A stretch of DNA of 64,000 bases, taken from assembly GCF_022601895.1 (NCBI RefSeq), contig NZ_JAKVIO010000003.1:1-64000 (forward strand), read 5' to 3'. The notes below the pieces were generated by a model. The model ran no database searches and had not been told where the DNA came from. It saw only the letters and a program-made list of their open reading frames with translations. Each line of letters starts with the position of its first letter. Positions within the stretch are counted from its first letter, which is position 1. This stretch comes from Sphingomonas sp. LaA6.9. GTDB lineage: Bacteria > Pseudomonadota > Alphaproteobacteria > Sphingomonadales > Sphingomonadaceae. The translations under genes were made by a program, and so were the position numbers. Positions 8,706-18,198 of the stretch are shown in pieces.

Positions 8706-9631
8706 GCGTCCTCGTCCTCGTCGAACATGACAATGCGTCCGTGAAGGACGCAACGCTGGCCGCGGTGACCGCTGCCGGCAAGCTGGGTGAAGTCCATGCA
8801 CTGGTCGCGGGCCAGGGTGCACAGGCTGCCGCCGACGGCGCCGCGAAGATCGCGGGCGTCGCCAAGGTGCTTCTCGCCGACGATGCGGCCTATGGCCACG
8901 CGCTTGCCGAGAACGTCGCGCCGCTGGTTGCCGACCTGATGGCCGGCTACGACGCGTTCGTCGTGCCTGCGACCTCGAACGGCAAGAACATCGCGCCGCG
9001 CGTTGCAGCACTTCTCGACGTTGCGCAGATCTCGGACATCCTTTCGGTCGAGAGCGCCGACACCTTCACGCGTCCGATCTACGCGGGCAACGCGATCGCG
9101 ACCGTCCAGTCGTCGGATGCGAAGAAGGTCATCACCGTGCGCGGCACCGCCTTCGAAAAGGCGGCGGCGACGGGCGGTTCGGCTGCGGTCGAGGCTGTCT
9201 CGGGCAAGGGTGATGCGGGTCTGTCGAGCTTTGTCGGCGCCGAGATCGCCAAGTCCGAGCGCCCCGAGCTGACCTCGGCCAAGGTGATCGTCTCGGGCGG
9301 TCGCGCGCTGGGCTCGTCGGAGCAGTTCCACGCGGTCATCGATCCGCTCGCCGACAAGCTCGGTGCGGCGGTCGGCGCGTCGCGCGCTGCGGTCGATGCG
9401 GGCTATGCGCCCAACGACTATCAGGTCGGTCAGACCGGCAAGATCGTCGCTCCCGAAGTCTATGTCGCTGTCGGCATCTCGGGTGCGATCCAGCACCTCG
9501 CCGGTATGAAGGACTCCAAGACCATCATCGCCATCAACAAGGACGAGGACGCCCCGATCTTCCAGGTCGCGGACATCGGTCTTGTCGGTGATCTGTTCAA
9601 AATCGTCCCCGAGCTGACCGGCAAGCTCTGA
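8702..9631 (+). CDS. etfA: electron transfer flavoprotein alpha subunit
   Basis: EtfA carries the FAD of the ETF heterodimer. The 309 residues have the N-terminal ETF domain, and the C-terminal FAD domain contains [12 protein letters not shown] (about 199-210), the [20 protein letters not shown] signature and [19 protein letters not shown]. It is translated with etfB through an ATGA overlap, and a strong intrinsic terminator follows within 30 bases, closing the two-gene operon. ETF dehydrogenase is not in the window. Confidence 0.96.
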   Translation: MSVLVLVEHDNASVKDATLAAVTAAGKLGEVHALVAGQGAQAAADGAAKIAGVAKVLLADDAAYGHALAENVAPLVADLMAGYDAFVVPATSNGKNIAPRVAALLDVAQISDILSVESADTFTRPIYAGNAIATVQSSDAKKVITVRGTAFEKAAATGGSAAVEAVSGKGDAGLSSFVGAEIAKSERPELTSAKVIVSGGRALGSSEQFHAVIDPLADKLGAAVGASRAAVDAGYAPNDYQVGQTGKIVAPEVYVAVGISGAIQHLAGMKDSKTIIAINKDEDAPIFQVADIGLVGDLFKIVPELTGKL

Positions 9632-9657
9632 CGCGATCGGACGAATTTCGTCACGGA

Positions 9658-9686
9658 AAGGCCTCGGCGAAAGCCGGGGCCTTTTT
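9658..9686 (+). terminator. rho-independent terminator of etfB-etfA
   Basis: An 11-pair stem with one G-U pair (AAGGCCTCGGC / GCCGGGGCCTT) and a GAAA tetraloop runs directly into five T residues. Confidence 0.92.
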
Positions 9687-9784
9687 CGTTGCACGCCACG
9701 CATGTCCAGATTTCGCGCCTGCAAAATGCGCATGTGACGGAACGGTTACTATTTTTGGCCATTATTGCATGTCATGAAATTGTC

Positions 9785-10495
9785 ATGGATCGAGTCGTGA
9801 ACCTGTTGCCGACGCAGAGTCTGAGCGCACCGCCGCTCGGTGCGTTGCTGCGCGAGGTGCGCGTGCTCGCAGATCTGCGCCGTGGCTGGCGTTACGGTCC
9901 CGCGCTTAACGTCGACCATGATGGCGGCATGAAGCCTGTCATGGTGCTGCCCGGCTTCCTCGCCTCGGACGGAGCGACGGTGATGCTGCGCCGGACGCTG
10001 AGGTCGGCCAACTACATGACCTATGGCTGGGGGCAGGGGCGCAACTTCGGCGTACGCGCCGACATTATCGACCGGCTCGACCGCAAGATGGACCGGATCG
10101 AACGCGAATGCGGCGAACCCGTCGCGCTGATCGGCTGGAGCCTTGGCGGGCTGATCGCCCGCGAATATGCCAAGCATCGGCCCGGGCGCGTGTCGCGCGT
10201 CATCACCATGGGCAGCCCCTTTTCGGGCGACCTCCGCGCAAATCATGCGTGGCGGCTCTATGAGCTGATCAACCGCCATCCCGTCGATCGCACGCCTTTG
10301 CCGGTCAACCTGACCGAAAAGCCGCCGGTGCCCACTTTCGCACTATGGTCGGAGAATGATGGCGTGGTGGCGCCAGCGGCCTCGCGCGGCCTCCCGCACG
10401 AACGCGACCATGCGCTTCAGGTCGCGTGCGGCCATATGGGCTTCACGACCTCGCCTGACTCGATCGACGCGATATTGAAGGCGCTGGAAGCCTAA
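9785..10495 (+). CDS. alpha/beta hydrolase (lipase/esterase-like)
   Basis: The 236-residue protein has an oxyanion-type VMVLPGFLASD motif near residues 56-66 and the nucleophile elbow GWSLGG (Ser near residue 120), with later WSENDGVV (acid) and CGHMGF (His) matching an alpha/beta hydrolase triad. No signal peptide is evident with the ATG at 9785; starting at 9689 would add a poorly supported 32-residue tail. Substrate unknown; it resembles proteins annotated as alpha/beta hydrolases or permease-like lipases in sphingomonads. Its stop overlaps the convergent thioesterase stop at CTAA. Confidence 0.8.
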   Translation: MDRVVNLLPTQSLSAPPLGALLREVRVLADLRRGWRYGPALNVDHDGGMKPVMVLPGFLASDGATVMLRRTLRSANYMTYGWGQGRNFGVRADIIDRLDRKMDRIERECGEPVALIGWSLGGLIAREYAKHRPGRVSRVITMGSPFSGDLRANHAWRLYELINRHPVDRTPLPVNLTEKPPVPTFALWSENDGVVAPAASRGLPHERDHALQVACGHMGFTTSPDSIDAILKALEA

Positions 10496-10893
10496 CCTTC
10501 GTCGAGAAAACGCGCCGATACCTCTTTGGGTACGCGCAATATCCGCCCGCTCGCACGGTCGATGATGGCCCAGGTCGATCTGGCGCGCACTCGCACCTTG
10601 CCGTCCTCGCCAGTGAATTCGACATGGCGATCGAAGCGCGCGCCGCGCGGGCCTTCGGGATCGACCCAGGTGCGTGCGAGGACGCTTTCACCGGGGCCGA
10701 CATTGCCGAGATAGTCGATCTCGTGGCGCACCACGACCCAGATATAGGCGTCGGCGTGCGCGGCATCGGCGCGTGACGCCCAGTGCGATACCGCCATGTC
10801 CTGGATCCAGCGGACCCAGACCGCATTGTTCACATGGCCGAGCTCGTCGATGTCGTCGGGCCCGGCCGTGATGTGCTTTTCAAAGCCGCTCAT
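10492..10893 (-). CDS. hotdog-fold acyl-CoA thioesterase (4-hydroxybenzoyl-CoA thioesterase family)
   Basis: The 133-residue protein has the hotdog signature DELGHVNNAVWVRWIQDM (residues 16-33), with the catalytic-type Asp/Asn environment, and WVVVRHEIDYLGNVGPGESV in the central strand region, as in the YbgC/4HBT group. It likely hydrolyses an acyl-CoA; the acyl group cannot be told. Its ATG overlaps the stop of the oligopeptidase gene, so the two are cotranscribed. Confidence 0.85.
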   Translation of the reverse strand: MSGFEKHITAGPDDIDELGHVNNAVWVRWIQDMAVSHWASRADAAHADAYIWVVVRHEIDYLGNVGPGESVLARTWVDPEGPRGARFDRHVEFTGEDGKVRVRARSTWAIIDRASGRILRVPKEVSARFLDEG

Positions 10894-13019
10894 TCGCCTC
10901 CCATCTGCCAGAGGACAAAGGCGTACGCTTCCGCATCCTCCTTCAGACTGTCGAAGCGGCCCGACTTGCCGCCATGCCCCGCGCCCATATTGGTCTTGAG
11001 CAGCAGCACGTTCCTGTCAGTCTTGGTCGCGCGCAGCTTCGCCGCCCATTTGGCGGGTTCCCAATAGGTCACGCGCGGATCGTTGAGCCCGCCCGTAATC
11101 AGCATCGGCGGATATGCCTTGGCCTCGACATTGTCATAGGGGCTGTAACCGCGGATGAGCTCGAACGCGGCCTTGTCGGTGATCGGGTTGCCCCATTCGG
11201 GCCATTCGCCCGGGGTGAGGGGAAGCGTCTCGTCGAGCATGGTGTTGAGCACGTCGACAAAGGGCACGTCGGCGACGACCGCGCCCCAAAGGCCGGGATC
11301 GGTATTGGCCACGACACCCATCAGCTCCCCGCCCGCCGAGCCGCCGTTGATCGCGATATTGCCGGCCTTGGTGAACTTCGCGTCGACCAGCCCCTTCGCC
11401 ACGTCCACGAAGTCGTGAAAGGTATTCCAGCGCGCCGCTGCCTTGCCCTGCAGATACCAGTTATACCCGAGATCGTCGCCGCCGCGGATATGCGCGATCG
11501 CATAGGCATAGCCGCGGTCGAGCAGGCTCAGGCGCACCGTCGAGAAGCCCGGCGGGATCGCATAGCCATAGGCGCCATAGGCATAGAGGAAGAGCTTGCC
11601 CTCGCCATTCTTCTCGAAGCCCTTTTTGTAGACCACCGAGACGGGCACCTTCGTCCCGTCGCGCGCGGTGACCATCAGCCGTTCGGTCGCGTACTGGCTC
11701 GGATCATAGCCCGACGGGATTTCCTGGACCTTGAGCGTGGTCAGCGTGTTTTTCGCGGGGTCATAGTCATAGGTCGTGCGCGGCGTGACCATCGACGAAT
11801 AGGAAACCCGATACGTGTCGGGGTCGTATTCGGGGTTGCTCGACAGCCCCGCCGAATAGCTCGCCTCGGTGAAGGGAACGCGGCTTTCCTTGCCGGTTTC
11901 ATAGTCGCGCAGGATCACCTGATCGAGCCCGTCGACGCGCTGGCTCAGGATCATGTGCTTCTTGAAGGTAGCGACGCCGGTCAGATAGACCCGGTCCGAT
12001 CCTGGTATCACCGTCTTCCATTCGCCGGGCGTCTTCGGATCGGCCACGGCGAGGCGGAAGTTCACATGCTCGTCATTGGTGTGAACCCAGAGCTTGCCGT
12101 GCGCGGAATCGACCGAGTAAAGCCGCTTCTCCTTGCGCGGAGCGATCAGGACAGGTTCGGCCGCGGGATTTGAGGCGGGGAGCAGGCGCAACTCGCTCGT
12201 CTGGTTATCACCCGTACCGATGACGATCCATTGCTCGTCCTGCGTGTCGCCGATCGCGACCTGGAAGCCGAGCTCGTCCTTTTCCTCGTAGATGACCTTG
12301 TCGGTCTTCGGATCGGTGCCGAGCACGTGATGCAGCGCGCGGTAGCTGCGCCACTGGTCGTTGACCTCGGTATAGACGAGGCTCTTCGAGTCCGAGGCCC
12401 AGACGACATCGCCATTGACCACGGCGCTGATCGTCTCGAGCTCCTTGCCGCTCGCGATCTCGCGCACCTTCAGGGTGAAGCGTTCAGAGCCGTTGATGTC
12501 GGCGGCATAGGCGATCAGCTTGCCGTCGGGGCTGACCTCGAGGATGCCGAGCCGGTAATATTCCTTGCCCTCGGCCTCCCTGGGCTCGTCGAAGAGCACG
12601 ATGTCAGGACCGCCGGAAACCGCCTTGCGGTAATGGATCGGATACTGTCCGCCCACCTGATAGGCATACCAGTAGAGCCAGTCGCCATCCTTTTGCGGGA
12701 CGCTCGAATCGTCTTCCTTGATGCGGCCCTTCATCTCCTTGAAGAGCGTGTCGACCAAGGCTTCGCGCGGCTTCATCGCCGCATCGAAATAGGCGTTCTC
12801 GGCCTTCAGATAATCGAGCACGTCCTTGTCGTTGACTTCTGGATATTCCGGATCCTTCATCCAGAAATAGGGGTCCTGGATGGTGTGGCCGTGGCGCGAA
12901 TATTCATGCGGGCGCTGTTCGGCCCTGGGCGGTGCGGGAAGCTCGGTCATCGTGTCTTTCTGGGCGAGAGTTGGCGTGGTGGTAGCGAGCAGAAGTGCAG
13001 CGGCAACGCTTGGACGCAT
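10890..13019 (-). CDS. ptrB: oligopeptidase B (S9A family), exported
   Basis: A prolyl-oligopeptidase-fold serine peptidase that cleaves oligopeptides after basic residues. The 709-residue product has an N-terminal beta-propeller and a C-terminal hydrolase domain with GGSAGGELMG (Ser about 561), GGLNDPRV (Asp about 647) and GAGHGG (His about 682). I start it at an ATG at 13019, which gives a signal peptide ending TPTLAQ; a longer frame to 13187 would bury it and run into the pepP promoter region. A signal peptide is unlike the cytosolic E. coli enzyme but is often seen in alphaproteobacteria and xanthomonads. It is divergent from the aminopeptidase P gene. Confidence 0.93.
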   Translation of the reverse strand: MRPSVAAALLLATTTPTLAQKDTMTELPAPPRAEQRPHEYSRHGHTIQDPYFWMKDPEYPEVNDKDVLDYLKAENAYFDAAMKPREALVDTLFKEMKGRIKEDDSSVPQKDGDWLYWYAYQVGGQYPIHYRKAVSGGPDIVLFDEPREAEGKEYYRLGILEVSPDGKLIAYAADINGSERFTLKVREIASGKELETISAVVNGDVVWASDSKSLVYTEVNDQWRSYRALHHVLGTDPKTDKVIYEEKDELGFQVAIGDTQDEQWIVIGTGDNQTSELRLLPASNPAAEPVLIAPRKEKRLYSVDSAHGKLWVHTNDEHVNFRLAVADPKTPGEWKTVIPGSDRVYLTGVATFKKHMILSQRVDGLDQVILRDYETGKESRVPFTEASYSAGLSSNPEYDPDTYRVSYSSMVTPRTTYDYDPAKNTLTTLKVQEIPSGYDPSQYATERLMVTARDGTKVPVSVVYKKGFEKNGEGKLFLYAYGAYGYAIPPGFSTVRLSLLDRGYAYAIAHIRGGDDLGYNWYLQGKAAARWNTFHDFVDVAKGLVDAKFTKAGNIAINGGSAGGELMGVVANTDPGLWGAVVADVPFVDVLNTMLDETLPLTPGEWPEWGNPITDKAAFELIRGYSPYDNVEAKAYPPMLITGGLNDPRVTYWEPAKWAAKLRATKTDRNVLLLKTNMGAGHGGKSGRFDSLKEDAEAYAFVLWQMGGE

Positions 13020-13107
13020 CAGGGCTCTTTCGTCTCCGGGCAAGGCTGGCAACGAGAATGCCAAGGCCCTATGTTGATCGCCTGCAATAGAAATCAAGGA
13101 ATACCCG

Positions 13108-14901
13108 ATGTCCACCCATGAAGCACGGCTCAAGGCGCTGCGCGAGCAACTCAAGGCCGACCGTCTCGATGGCTTCGTCGTGCCCATCTGCGACGAGCAT
13201 ATGAGCGAATATGTCGGCGCCTATGCGCAGCGCCTCGCCTGGCTGACTGGTTTTCAGGGATCGGCGGGCTCGGCGGCTATCCTGCCCGAGGACGCCGCCA
13301 TCTTCGTCGACGGCCGCTATACGCTGCAGGTGCGCGACCAGGTCGACGGCAATCTCTGGCAGTATCAGAGTGTGCCGCAGACCAGCGTCGCCGCCTGGCT
13401 CGGCGAGCACGCGCCCGAGGGGGGGCGGATCGGTTATGATCCCTGGCTCCATACCAAGGCCTGGGTCGAGCAGGCGAAAAAGGCGCTCGCCGAACGCGGA
13501 GCCGAACTGGTGGCGGTGGACACCAATCCCGTCGACAAGATCTGGCCCGACCAGCCCGAGCCCAGCAAGGCGAAGCTCGTCGTCCATCCCGAGGAACTGG
13601 CCGGCCGCAACGCGCACGACAAAAGGCAGGAGATTGCCGACTGGCTGCACGCGCACAAGGCTGACGCGGTGATTCTGTCAGCGCTCGATTCGATCGCGTG
13701 GACCTTCAACATTCGCGGCAAGGATGTGGAGCGGACCCCCGTCGCGCTCGCCTATGCGATCGTGCACGAGGATGCGACCGCCGATTTCTACGTCGCGCCC
13801 GAGAAGATGGCCGATGATGTCGCCAAGCATCTTGGCAATGCGGTGCAGGTCCATGACCGCGGTGCATTTGCGGGTGATTTCGCGAAGCTGAAGGGCAAGC
13901 ATGTCGTCGTCGACCCCGAGCGCGCCGTCTCCGCGATCTTCGCGGGGCTCGAGGCGGCGGGCGCGATCGTTCATGCGATGCGCGAACCCGTTGTGCTCGC
14001 CAAGGCGATCAAGAACCCCGTCGAGATCGCGGGGCACCGCGCCGCGCAGGCGCGCGATGGTGCCGCGCTCAGCAGGTTCCTCCGCTGGATATCGGTCGAA
14101 GCACCCAAGGGCGGCGAGACCGAGATTTCGGCGCAGGACAAGCTGCTCGCCCTGCGCGAGGAGACGGGGCTGCTTCAGGACCTTTCCTTCGACACGATCT
14201 CGGGCGCGGGCCCCAACGGTGCGGTCGTCCATTACCGGGTGAGCGAAGAGACCAACCGGCCGCTCGAGATGAACTCGCTCTACCTCGTCGATTCGGGCGG
14301 CCAGTATCGCGACGGCACCACCGATGTGACGCGCACTGTGCCGATCGGCGAGCCGACGCAGGAAATGCGCGACCGTTTCACGCGCGTCCTGAAGGGCCAT
14401 ATCGCGCTTGCGCGCGCGATCTTTCCCGCGGGCACGCGCGGCGGCCAGCTCGACACGCTGGCGCGGCAATATCTGTGGGAAGCCGGGCTCGACTATGCGC
14501 ACGGCACGGGTCACGGCGTCGGCAGCTTCCTGTCGGTGCACGAGGGGCCGCAGCGCATCGCCATGTCGGCGGGCGGGCAGGCGGGCACCGACGAACCGCT
14601 GCGCGCGGGCATGATCCTTTCGAACGAGCCGGGCTACTACAAGACCGACGCCTATGGCATCCGCATCGAGAATCTCGTGCTGGTCGTCGAGAAGGACGTC
14701 CCTGGCGCTGAAAAGCCCGTGCTTGGTTTCGAGACACTGACCTTTGCGCCGATCGAGCGGCGGCTGATCGACGCGTCGATGCTCTCCCCCGTGGAACGCC
14801 AATGGGTCGACGATTATCATGGCAAAGTCCTCGAGATCGTCGGGCCGCAGCTTGAGGGCGCGGACAAGGCGTGGCTGGAGGCGCAGTGCGCAGCACTATG
14901 A
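13108..14901 (+). CDS. pepP: Xaa-Pro aminopeptidase (M24B, long form)
   Basis: A metallo-aminopeptidase that removes N-terminal residues preceding proline. The 597 residues fit the long, three-domain APP1-like type. In the C-terminal pita-bread domain the metal ligands are visible: VDSGGQYRDGTTDVTRT (two Asp), AHGTGHGVG (His), SNEPGYY (Glu) and GIRIEN (Glu). The start MSTHEARLKALREQLKADRL is family-like. No signal peptide is present. It is divergent from oligopeptidase B, so the pair may share regulation of peptide turnover; this is inference from position. Confidence 0.93.
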   Translation: MSTHEARLKALREQLKADRLDGFVVPICDEHMSEYVGAYAQRLAWLTGFQGSAGSAAILPEDAAIFVDGRYTLQVRDQVDGNLWQYQSVPQTSVAAWLGEHAPEGGRIGYDPWLHTKAWVEQAKKALAERGAELVAVDTNPVDKIWPDQPEPSKAKLVVHPEELAGRNAHDKRQEIADWLHAHKADAVILSALDSIAWTFNIRGKDVERTPVALAYAIVHEDATADFYVAPEKMADDVAKHLGNAVQVHDRGAFAGDFAKLKGKHVVVDPERAVSAIFAGLEAAGAIVHAMREPVVLAKAIKNPVEIAGHRAAQARDGAALSRFLRWISVEAPKGGETEISAQDKLLALREETGLLQDLSFDTISGAGPNGAVVHYRVSEETNRPLEMNSLYLVDSGGQYRDGTTDVTRTVPIGEPTQEMRDRFTRVLKGHIALARAIFPAGTRGGQLDTLARQYLWEAGLDYAHGTGHGVGSFLSVHEGPQRIAMSAGGQAGTDEPLRAGMILSNEPGYYKTDAYGIRIENLVLVVEKDVPGAEKPVLGFETLTFAPIERRLIDASMLSPVERQWVDDYHGKVLEIVGPQLEGADKAWLEAQCAAL

Positions 14902-14919
14902 GCGGATAGGAGAGGCGCG

Positions 14920-15264
14920 ATGTTCGTCGCGGTCTATTGGTGGCGCGTCCATCCCGGCAAGGAGGAGCAGTTCCGCGAGGCCTGGCGGCGCGGCACCGAG
15001 CAGATCACACGAATCTATGGCAGCTACGGCTCGCGACTTCATCAGGACCGCGACGGTCGCTTCGTCGGCTATGCCGAATGGCCCGACGAGGCGACCTGGC
15101 AAACGGCGTTCGACGCCAAGATGGTCTATGACGACAAGGAGGCGCGCGCGATGTTCGTCGACGCTGTGGCCGAGACGCCCCCGGGCAACGCGCCCGCCTT
15201 CACGATGACAGTGACCGACGACTTGCTGACGCGCCACGTTCCGAGCGCCGAGACGCGCCTCTGA
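14920..15264 (+). CDS. antibiotic biosynthesis monooxygenase (ABM)-like small protein
   Basis: The 114-residue protein begins MFVAVYWWRVHPGKEEQFREAW, the first strand-helix of the ferredoxin-like ABM/dimeric alpha-beta barrel fold, and continues with SRLHQDRDGRFVGYAEWPDE. Such proteins include heme-degrading and quinone-forming monooxygenases as well as non-enzymes, so the reaction is open. It lies 18 bases after pepP in the same direction and may be cotranscribed. Confidence 0.7.
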   Translation: MFVAVYWWRVHPGKEEQFREAWRRGTEQITRIYGSYGSRLHQDRDGRFVGYAEWPDEATWQTAFDAKMVYDDKEARAMFVDAVAETPPGNAPAFTMTVTDDLLTRHVPSAETRL

Positions 15265-15285
15265 CGCGGGCGCAGTGCGGGGACG

Positions 15286-16626
15286 CTAAAGCACGAGTCT
15301 GAACAGCGCGCCGCCATTCTCTCGTCCGTCGACCTCGATCGAGCCGTCATGCGCGAGCAGGACCTGCCGCGCGAAGCTGAGGCCGACGCCGGTTCCCGTC
15401 TTCTTGGTGGTGAAGAAGGGGAGGAAGATGTCGTGGCGCAGTGCTTCGGGGACACCCGCACCATTGTCTTCCACCTCGATCCGCGTGCGCCCTGATCTGA
15501 GTGCCTCGATACGCAGCGCCACCTTCGGGGCATCGCCATTCATCGTTGCCGCGTCGGCGGCGTTGCGCAACAGGTTGATCACGACTTGCGCCAGCAGGTC
15601 GGGATCCGCATCGATCAGATGATCCTGCGGCGCCACCGCGACCGACAAGGCGACCTGCTCCCAATCGCCATCGGCCTCGAAAAGCCGTTGGAGTTCGGTG
15701 GCGAAGGGTGACGCGGCGAAGATGCGGCGGCTGATCTGGGGCGGTCTGGTGATCTCGCGGTAGGTCTCGACGAAATGCATCACGCCGTCGGCGCGGCGCG
15801 CGAGCGTCTCGACCGCGGCGCGGGCATCGGCGATCGCGGGATCATTATCTTTGTCAGCCTCCGCGATCAGTTGCGCCGCAGTGCGCGCGAGCGAGGTGAC
15901 GGGAGTCATCGAGTTCATGATTTCGTGCGTCAGCACGCGGATCAGGTCGCTTTGCGCCGCCACCTCGACCGCGTTCAACGCCTGCTGGATCACCTGAACC
16001 GCGATCACGCGGGTGGTGCCGCCGAGACGCGCGAGCGCGCCAGCGCGCAACATCGCGCGCTGCGGGCCGACATCAAGGTCGAGGATCAGCGTCTGGCTGC
16101 TGCCCGGGGCCAGGCTGGCGAGCGCTGCGGCGAAATTGCGGCCATAGCATTCGAAATCCGACGATCGCGCGCCGCCGTGCCGGTTGAACAGCTTGCGCGC
16201 GGTCTTGTTGGCGAGATCGACGCGCCCCTCGGCGTCGATGGTGAGCAGCGCGACCGGCACGTCATCGACCAGCGCCTCGTAGAAGCGCGAGGCTTCGCTG
16301 AGCCTGGCGCGATCGTCGCGCAGCGCACGGATGCCCGCATCGAGCGCGTCGCCAAGTACCTCGAAACCGCTACCCGCATCGGGGCGTGAGAAGCGCGCCT
16401 GCAGGTCGTTGAACCGGATCGCCTCGACGAAGCGCGCCACTTCGAAATTGGTGCGCTGGATATAGCGCCACAGCCCGGCGCCCGCCGCCGCGGCTATCGC
16501 GAAGGCGAGCACGCGCGCAGCGCCCAGATCGGGAGTGACGAGCGACCAGGCCAGCACGCTTAAGCCCACGAAGACGAACATGATGCGCAGGCCAAGTCCG
16601 ATCGCGAAGCGGCGGTCAAAGTCCAT
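15286..16626 (-). CDS. sensor histidine kinase, NtrY-like, partner of the adjacent sigma-54 regulator
   Basis: The 446-residue protein has two N-terminal membrane segments (about 10-28 and 36-55) with almost no periplasmic loop, a PAS-like region (about 115-215), an H-box with RVLTHEIMNSM (His 234) and a HATPase domain with QVVINLLRNAADA (N box), VEDNGAGVP (G1) and GTGVGLSFA (G2). The short loop suggests the signal is sensed in or near the membrane rather than by a periplasmic domain. It overlaps the end of the response regulator gene by 11 bases, which makes the pairing secure. Confidence 0.92.
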   Translation of the reverse strand: MDFDRRFAIGLGLRIMFVFVGLSVLAWSLVTPDLGAARVLAFAIAAAAGAGLWRYIQRTNFEVARFVEAIRFNDLQARFSRPDAGSGFEVLGDALDAGIRALRDDRARLSEASRFYEALVDDVPVALLTIDAEGRVDLANKTARKLFNRHGGARSSDFECYGRNFAAALASLAPGSSQTLILDLDVGPQRAMLRAGALARLGGTTRVIAVQVIQQALNAVEVAAQSDLIRVLTHEIMNSMTPVTSLARTAAQLIAEADKDNDPAIADARAAVETLARRADGVMHFVETYREITRPPQISRRIFAASPFATELQRLFEADGDWEQVALSVAVAPQDHLIDADPDLLAQVVINLLRNAADAATMNGDAPKVALRIEALRSGRTRIEVEDNGAGVPEALRHDIFLPFFTTKKTGTGVGLSFARQVLLAHDGSIEVDGRENGGALFRLVL

Positions 16627-18028
16627 GTTTTTCCATCCGCCGATAGAGCGAGGCGCGCGTGAGGCCGAGTTCGGCTGCCGCGCCCGATATATTGTAGCCG
16701 TGCTTCTTCAGTGCGGTTTCGACGACGCGGCGCTCGACCCTGTCTAGGTTGAGATCGTCGTCGGCCTTGTCGCGCTCTACCACCGCCTCGCGCGCGAGGC
16801 GTGTCGGCTGCGGATCGCTCGGGCGGATCGAGAAATCCTCGAGGGTGAGCGGCGCATCGCCCGACAGGATGACCGCGCGTTCAACCGAGTGGCGCAGTGC
16901 GCGGACATTGCCCGGCCAGTCATAGGCCGTCAGCGTCGCGACGACCGGCGCGGGGATCACGTGCGGCTGCTTGCCATATTTGCGCGCATAGATGCCGAGA
17001 TAGTGGTCGAGCAGCTGCGGAATATCCTCGCGGCGTTCGCGCAAGGGGGGCAGCACGATCTCGACGGTGTTGAGCCGGAAGAGCAGATCCTGGCGGAAAC
17101 GCTGTTCGTCGGCGAGTTGGCCGGGCGTCAGATTGGTGGCTGCGATGACGCGGATGTCGACGGGTACCGGCTTGTTGGCGCCAACGGGGGTGACCCTGCG
17201 CTGTTCGAGCGCGGTGAGCAGTTTCGGCTGCAGGTGGAGTGGCAGATTGCCAACCTCGTCGAGGAACAGCGTGCCGCCGTCCGCGGCCTGCAACCGGCCG
17301 ATGCGATCTGTGCGCGCATCGGTGAAGGCGCCCTTCACATGGCCGAACAGTTCGGAATCGATCACCGTCTCCGCGACCGCGCCGAGATCGACCGAGAGCA
17401 TCACGCGATCGGCGCGGCGCGATCGGCGGTGAAGCTCGCGCGCGACGAGTTCCTTGCCGGTGCCGTTTTCGCCGAGGATCAGGACGTTGGCGTCGGTGGG
17501 CGCGGCGCGCTCGATGAGTTGCATCACGCGGCGCATCGCGGGCGAATCGCCGAGCAGCGGGGTTTCGCCGCTGGCGGGCGGTGCGGTGATCGCGGCGGCG
17601 CGGTCCTTTTCGGTTGAGACCGCGCGCCGCGACTGACGCAGCGCGGCCGCGGTCCGCACCGTCGCGAGCAGCCGCTCGTTCGACCAGGGCTTGGTGACGA
17701 AATCGGTCGCGCCGCGCTTCATTGCCTCGATCGCGATCTGCACGCCGCCATGCGCGGTGATCATCACGACGACCGTTTCGGGATCACGCGCAAGGAAGCG
17801 GCCGAGCCATTCAAAGCCCTCGGCGGCATTGGTCGCGCCGCGCGCGAAATTGGCGTCGAGCAGAATCGCGTCGGGCGAGCGATCGCCGATCGCCTCGTAC
17901 GCCGCGCGCGGGTCGCAATATGTCAGCACGTCTTCGAAGAGCTGGCGCAGCAACAGCCGCGCCGCGAGCAGGATGTCCTCATCATCGTCGATGACGACAC
18001 AAAGGTCGAATGGCTTCCCCATGTCCAT
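16616..18028 (-). CDS. sigma-54-dependent response regulator, NtrC family
   Basis: From the ATG at 18028 the protein is 470 residues: a receiver domain (acidic DDDED near 14-18, phospho-acceptor Asp about 58 in ILLDAN, Lys of FVTKPW), an AAA+ domain with Walker A GENGTGKE, Walker B LFLDEVGN and the ELFGHVKGAFTDA loop, and a C-terminal Fis-type helix-turn-helix (NISGAAAELGLTRASLYRRM). The sigma-54 contact motif reads GAFTDA rather than GAFTGA. It is divergent from the exporter operon, with a dyad (18051-18066) and a sigma-54 promoter between them, so it very likely activates that operon when phosphorylated by the adjacent kinase. An ATG six bases downstream (18022) is an alternative start. Confidence 0.94.
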   Translation of the reverse strand: MDMGKPFDLCVVIDDDEDILLAARLLLRQLFEDVLTYCDPRAAYEAIGDRSPDAILLDANFARGATNAAEGFEWLGRFLARDPETVVVMITAHGGVQIAIEAMKRGATDFVTKPWSNERLLATVRTAAALRQSRRAVSTEKDRAAAITAPPASGETPLLGDSPAMRRVMQLIERAAPTDANVLILGENGTGKELVARELHRRSRRADRVMLSVDLGAVAETVIDSELFGHVKGAFTDARTDRIGRLQAADGGTLFLDEVGNLPLHLQPKLLTALEQRRVTPVGANKPVPVDIRVIAATNLTPGQLADEQRFRQDLLFRLNTVEIVLPPLRERREDIPQLLDHYLGIYARKYGKQPHVIPAPVVATLTAYDWPGNVRALRHSVERAVILSGDAPLTLEDFSIRPSDPQPTRLAREAVVERDKADDDLNLDRVERRVVETALKKHGYNISGAAAELGLTRASLYRRMEKHGL

Positions 18029-18050
18029 GCGTTCATTCCCGTACAGCGAG

Positions 18051-18066
18051 TGTCCGAAATCGCACA
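18051..18066. promoter_or_regulatory. upstream dyad, likely enhancer site for the NtrC-type regulator (site 1)
   Basis: TGTCCG-AAAT-CGCACA matches the TGTCCG-N4-CGGACA dyads at 18385 and 18406 except for one base. Its centre lies about 75 bases upstream of the -24 GG and about 100 bases upstream of the predicted transcription start, the usual place for an NtrC-family enhancer. It is also 23 bases before the regulator start on the other strand, so autoregulation is possible. Confidence 0.6.
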
Positions 18067-18132
18067 ATCAATATTTGTGCCATTGCGTCGCCTGCATCGG
18101 AAAATGCAAGGAAATCCGGGCCATTCATGAAA

Positions 18133-18149
18133 TTGGCACGCGACCTGCG
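18133..18149 (+). promoter_or_regulatory. sigma-54 (-24/-12) promoter of the exporter operon
   Basis: TTGGCACG-CGAC-CTGCG matches the sigma-54 consensus TTGGCACG-N4-TTGCA at nearly every position, with the invariant GG (18135-18136) and GC (18147-18148) exactly 12 bases apart. The predicted start near 18160 leaves the GGAGA at 18188 as the first ribosome site. It lies between a sigma-54 regulator and the operon it faces. Confidence 0.85.
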
Positions 18150-18198
18150 AAGCGGAGGGACAGGCGGCCACATGATGGCGCGCAGATGGAGACCGACG

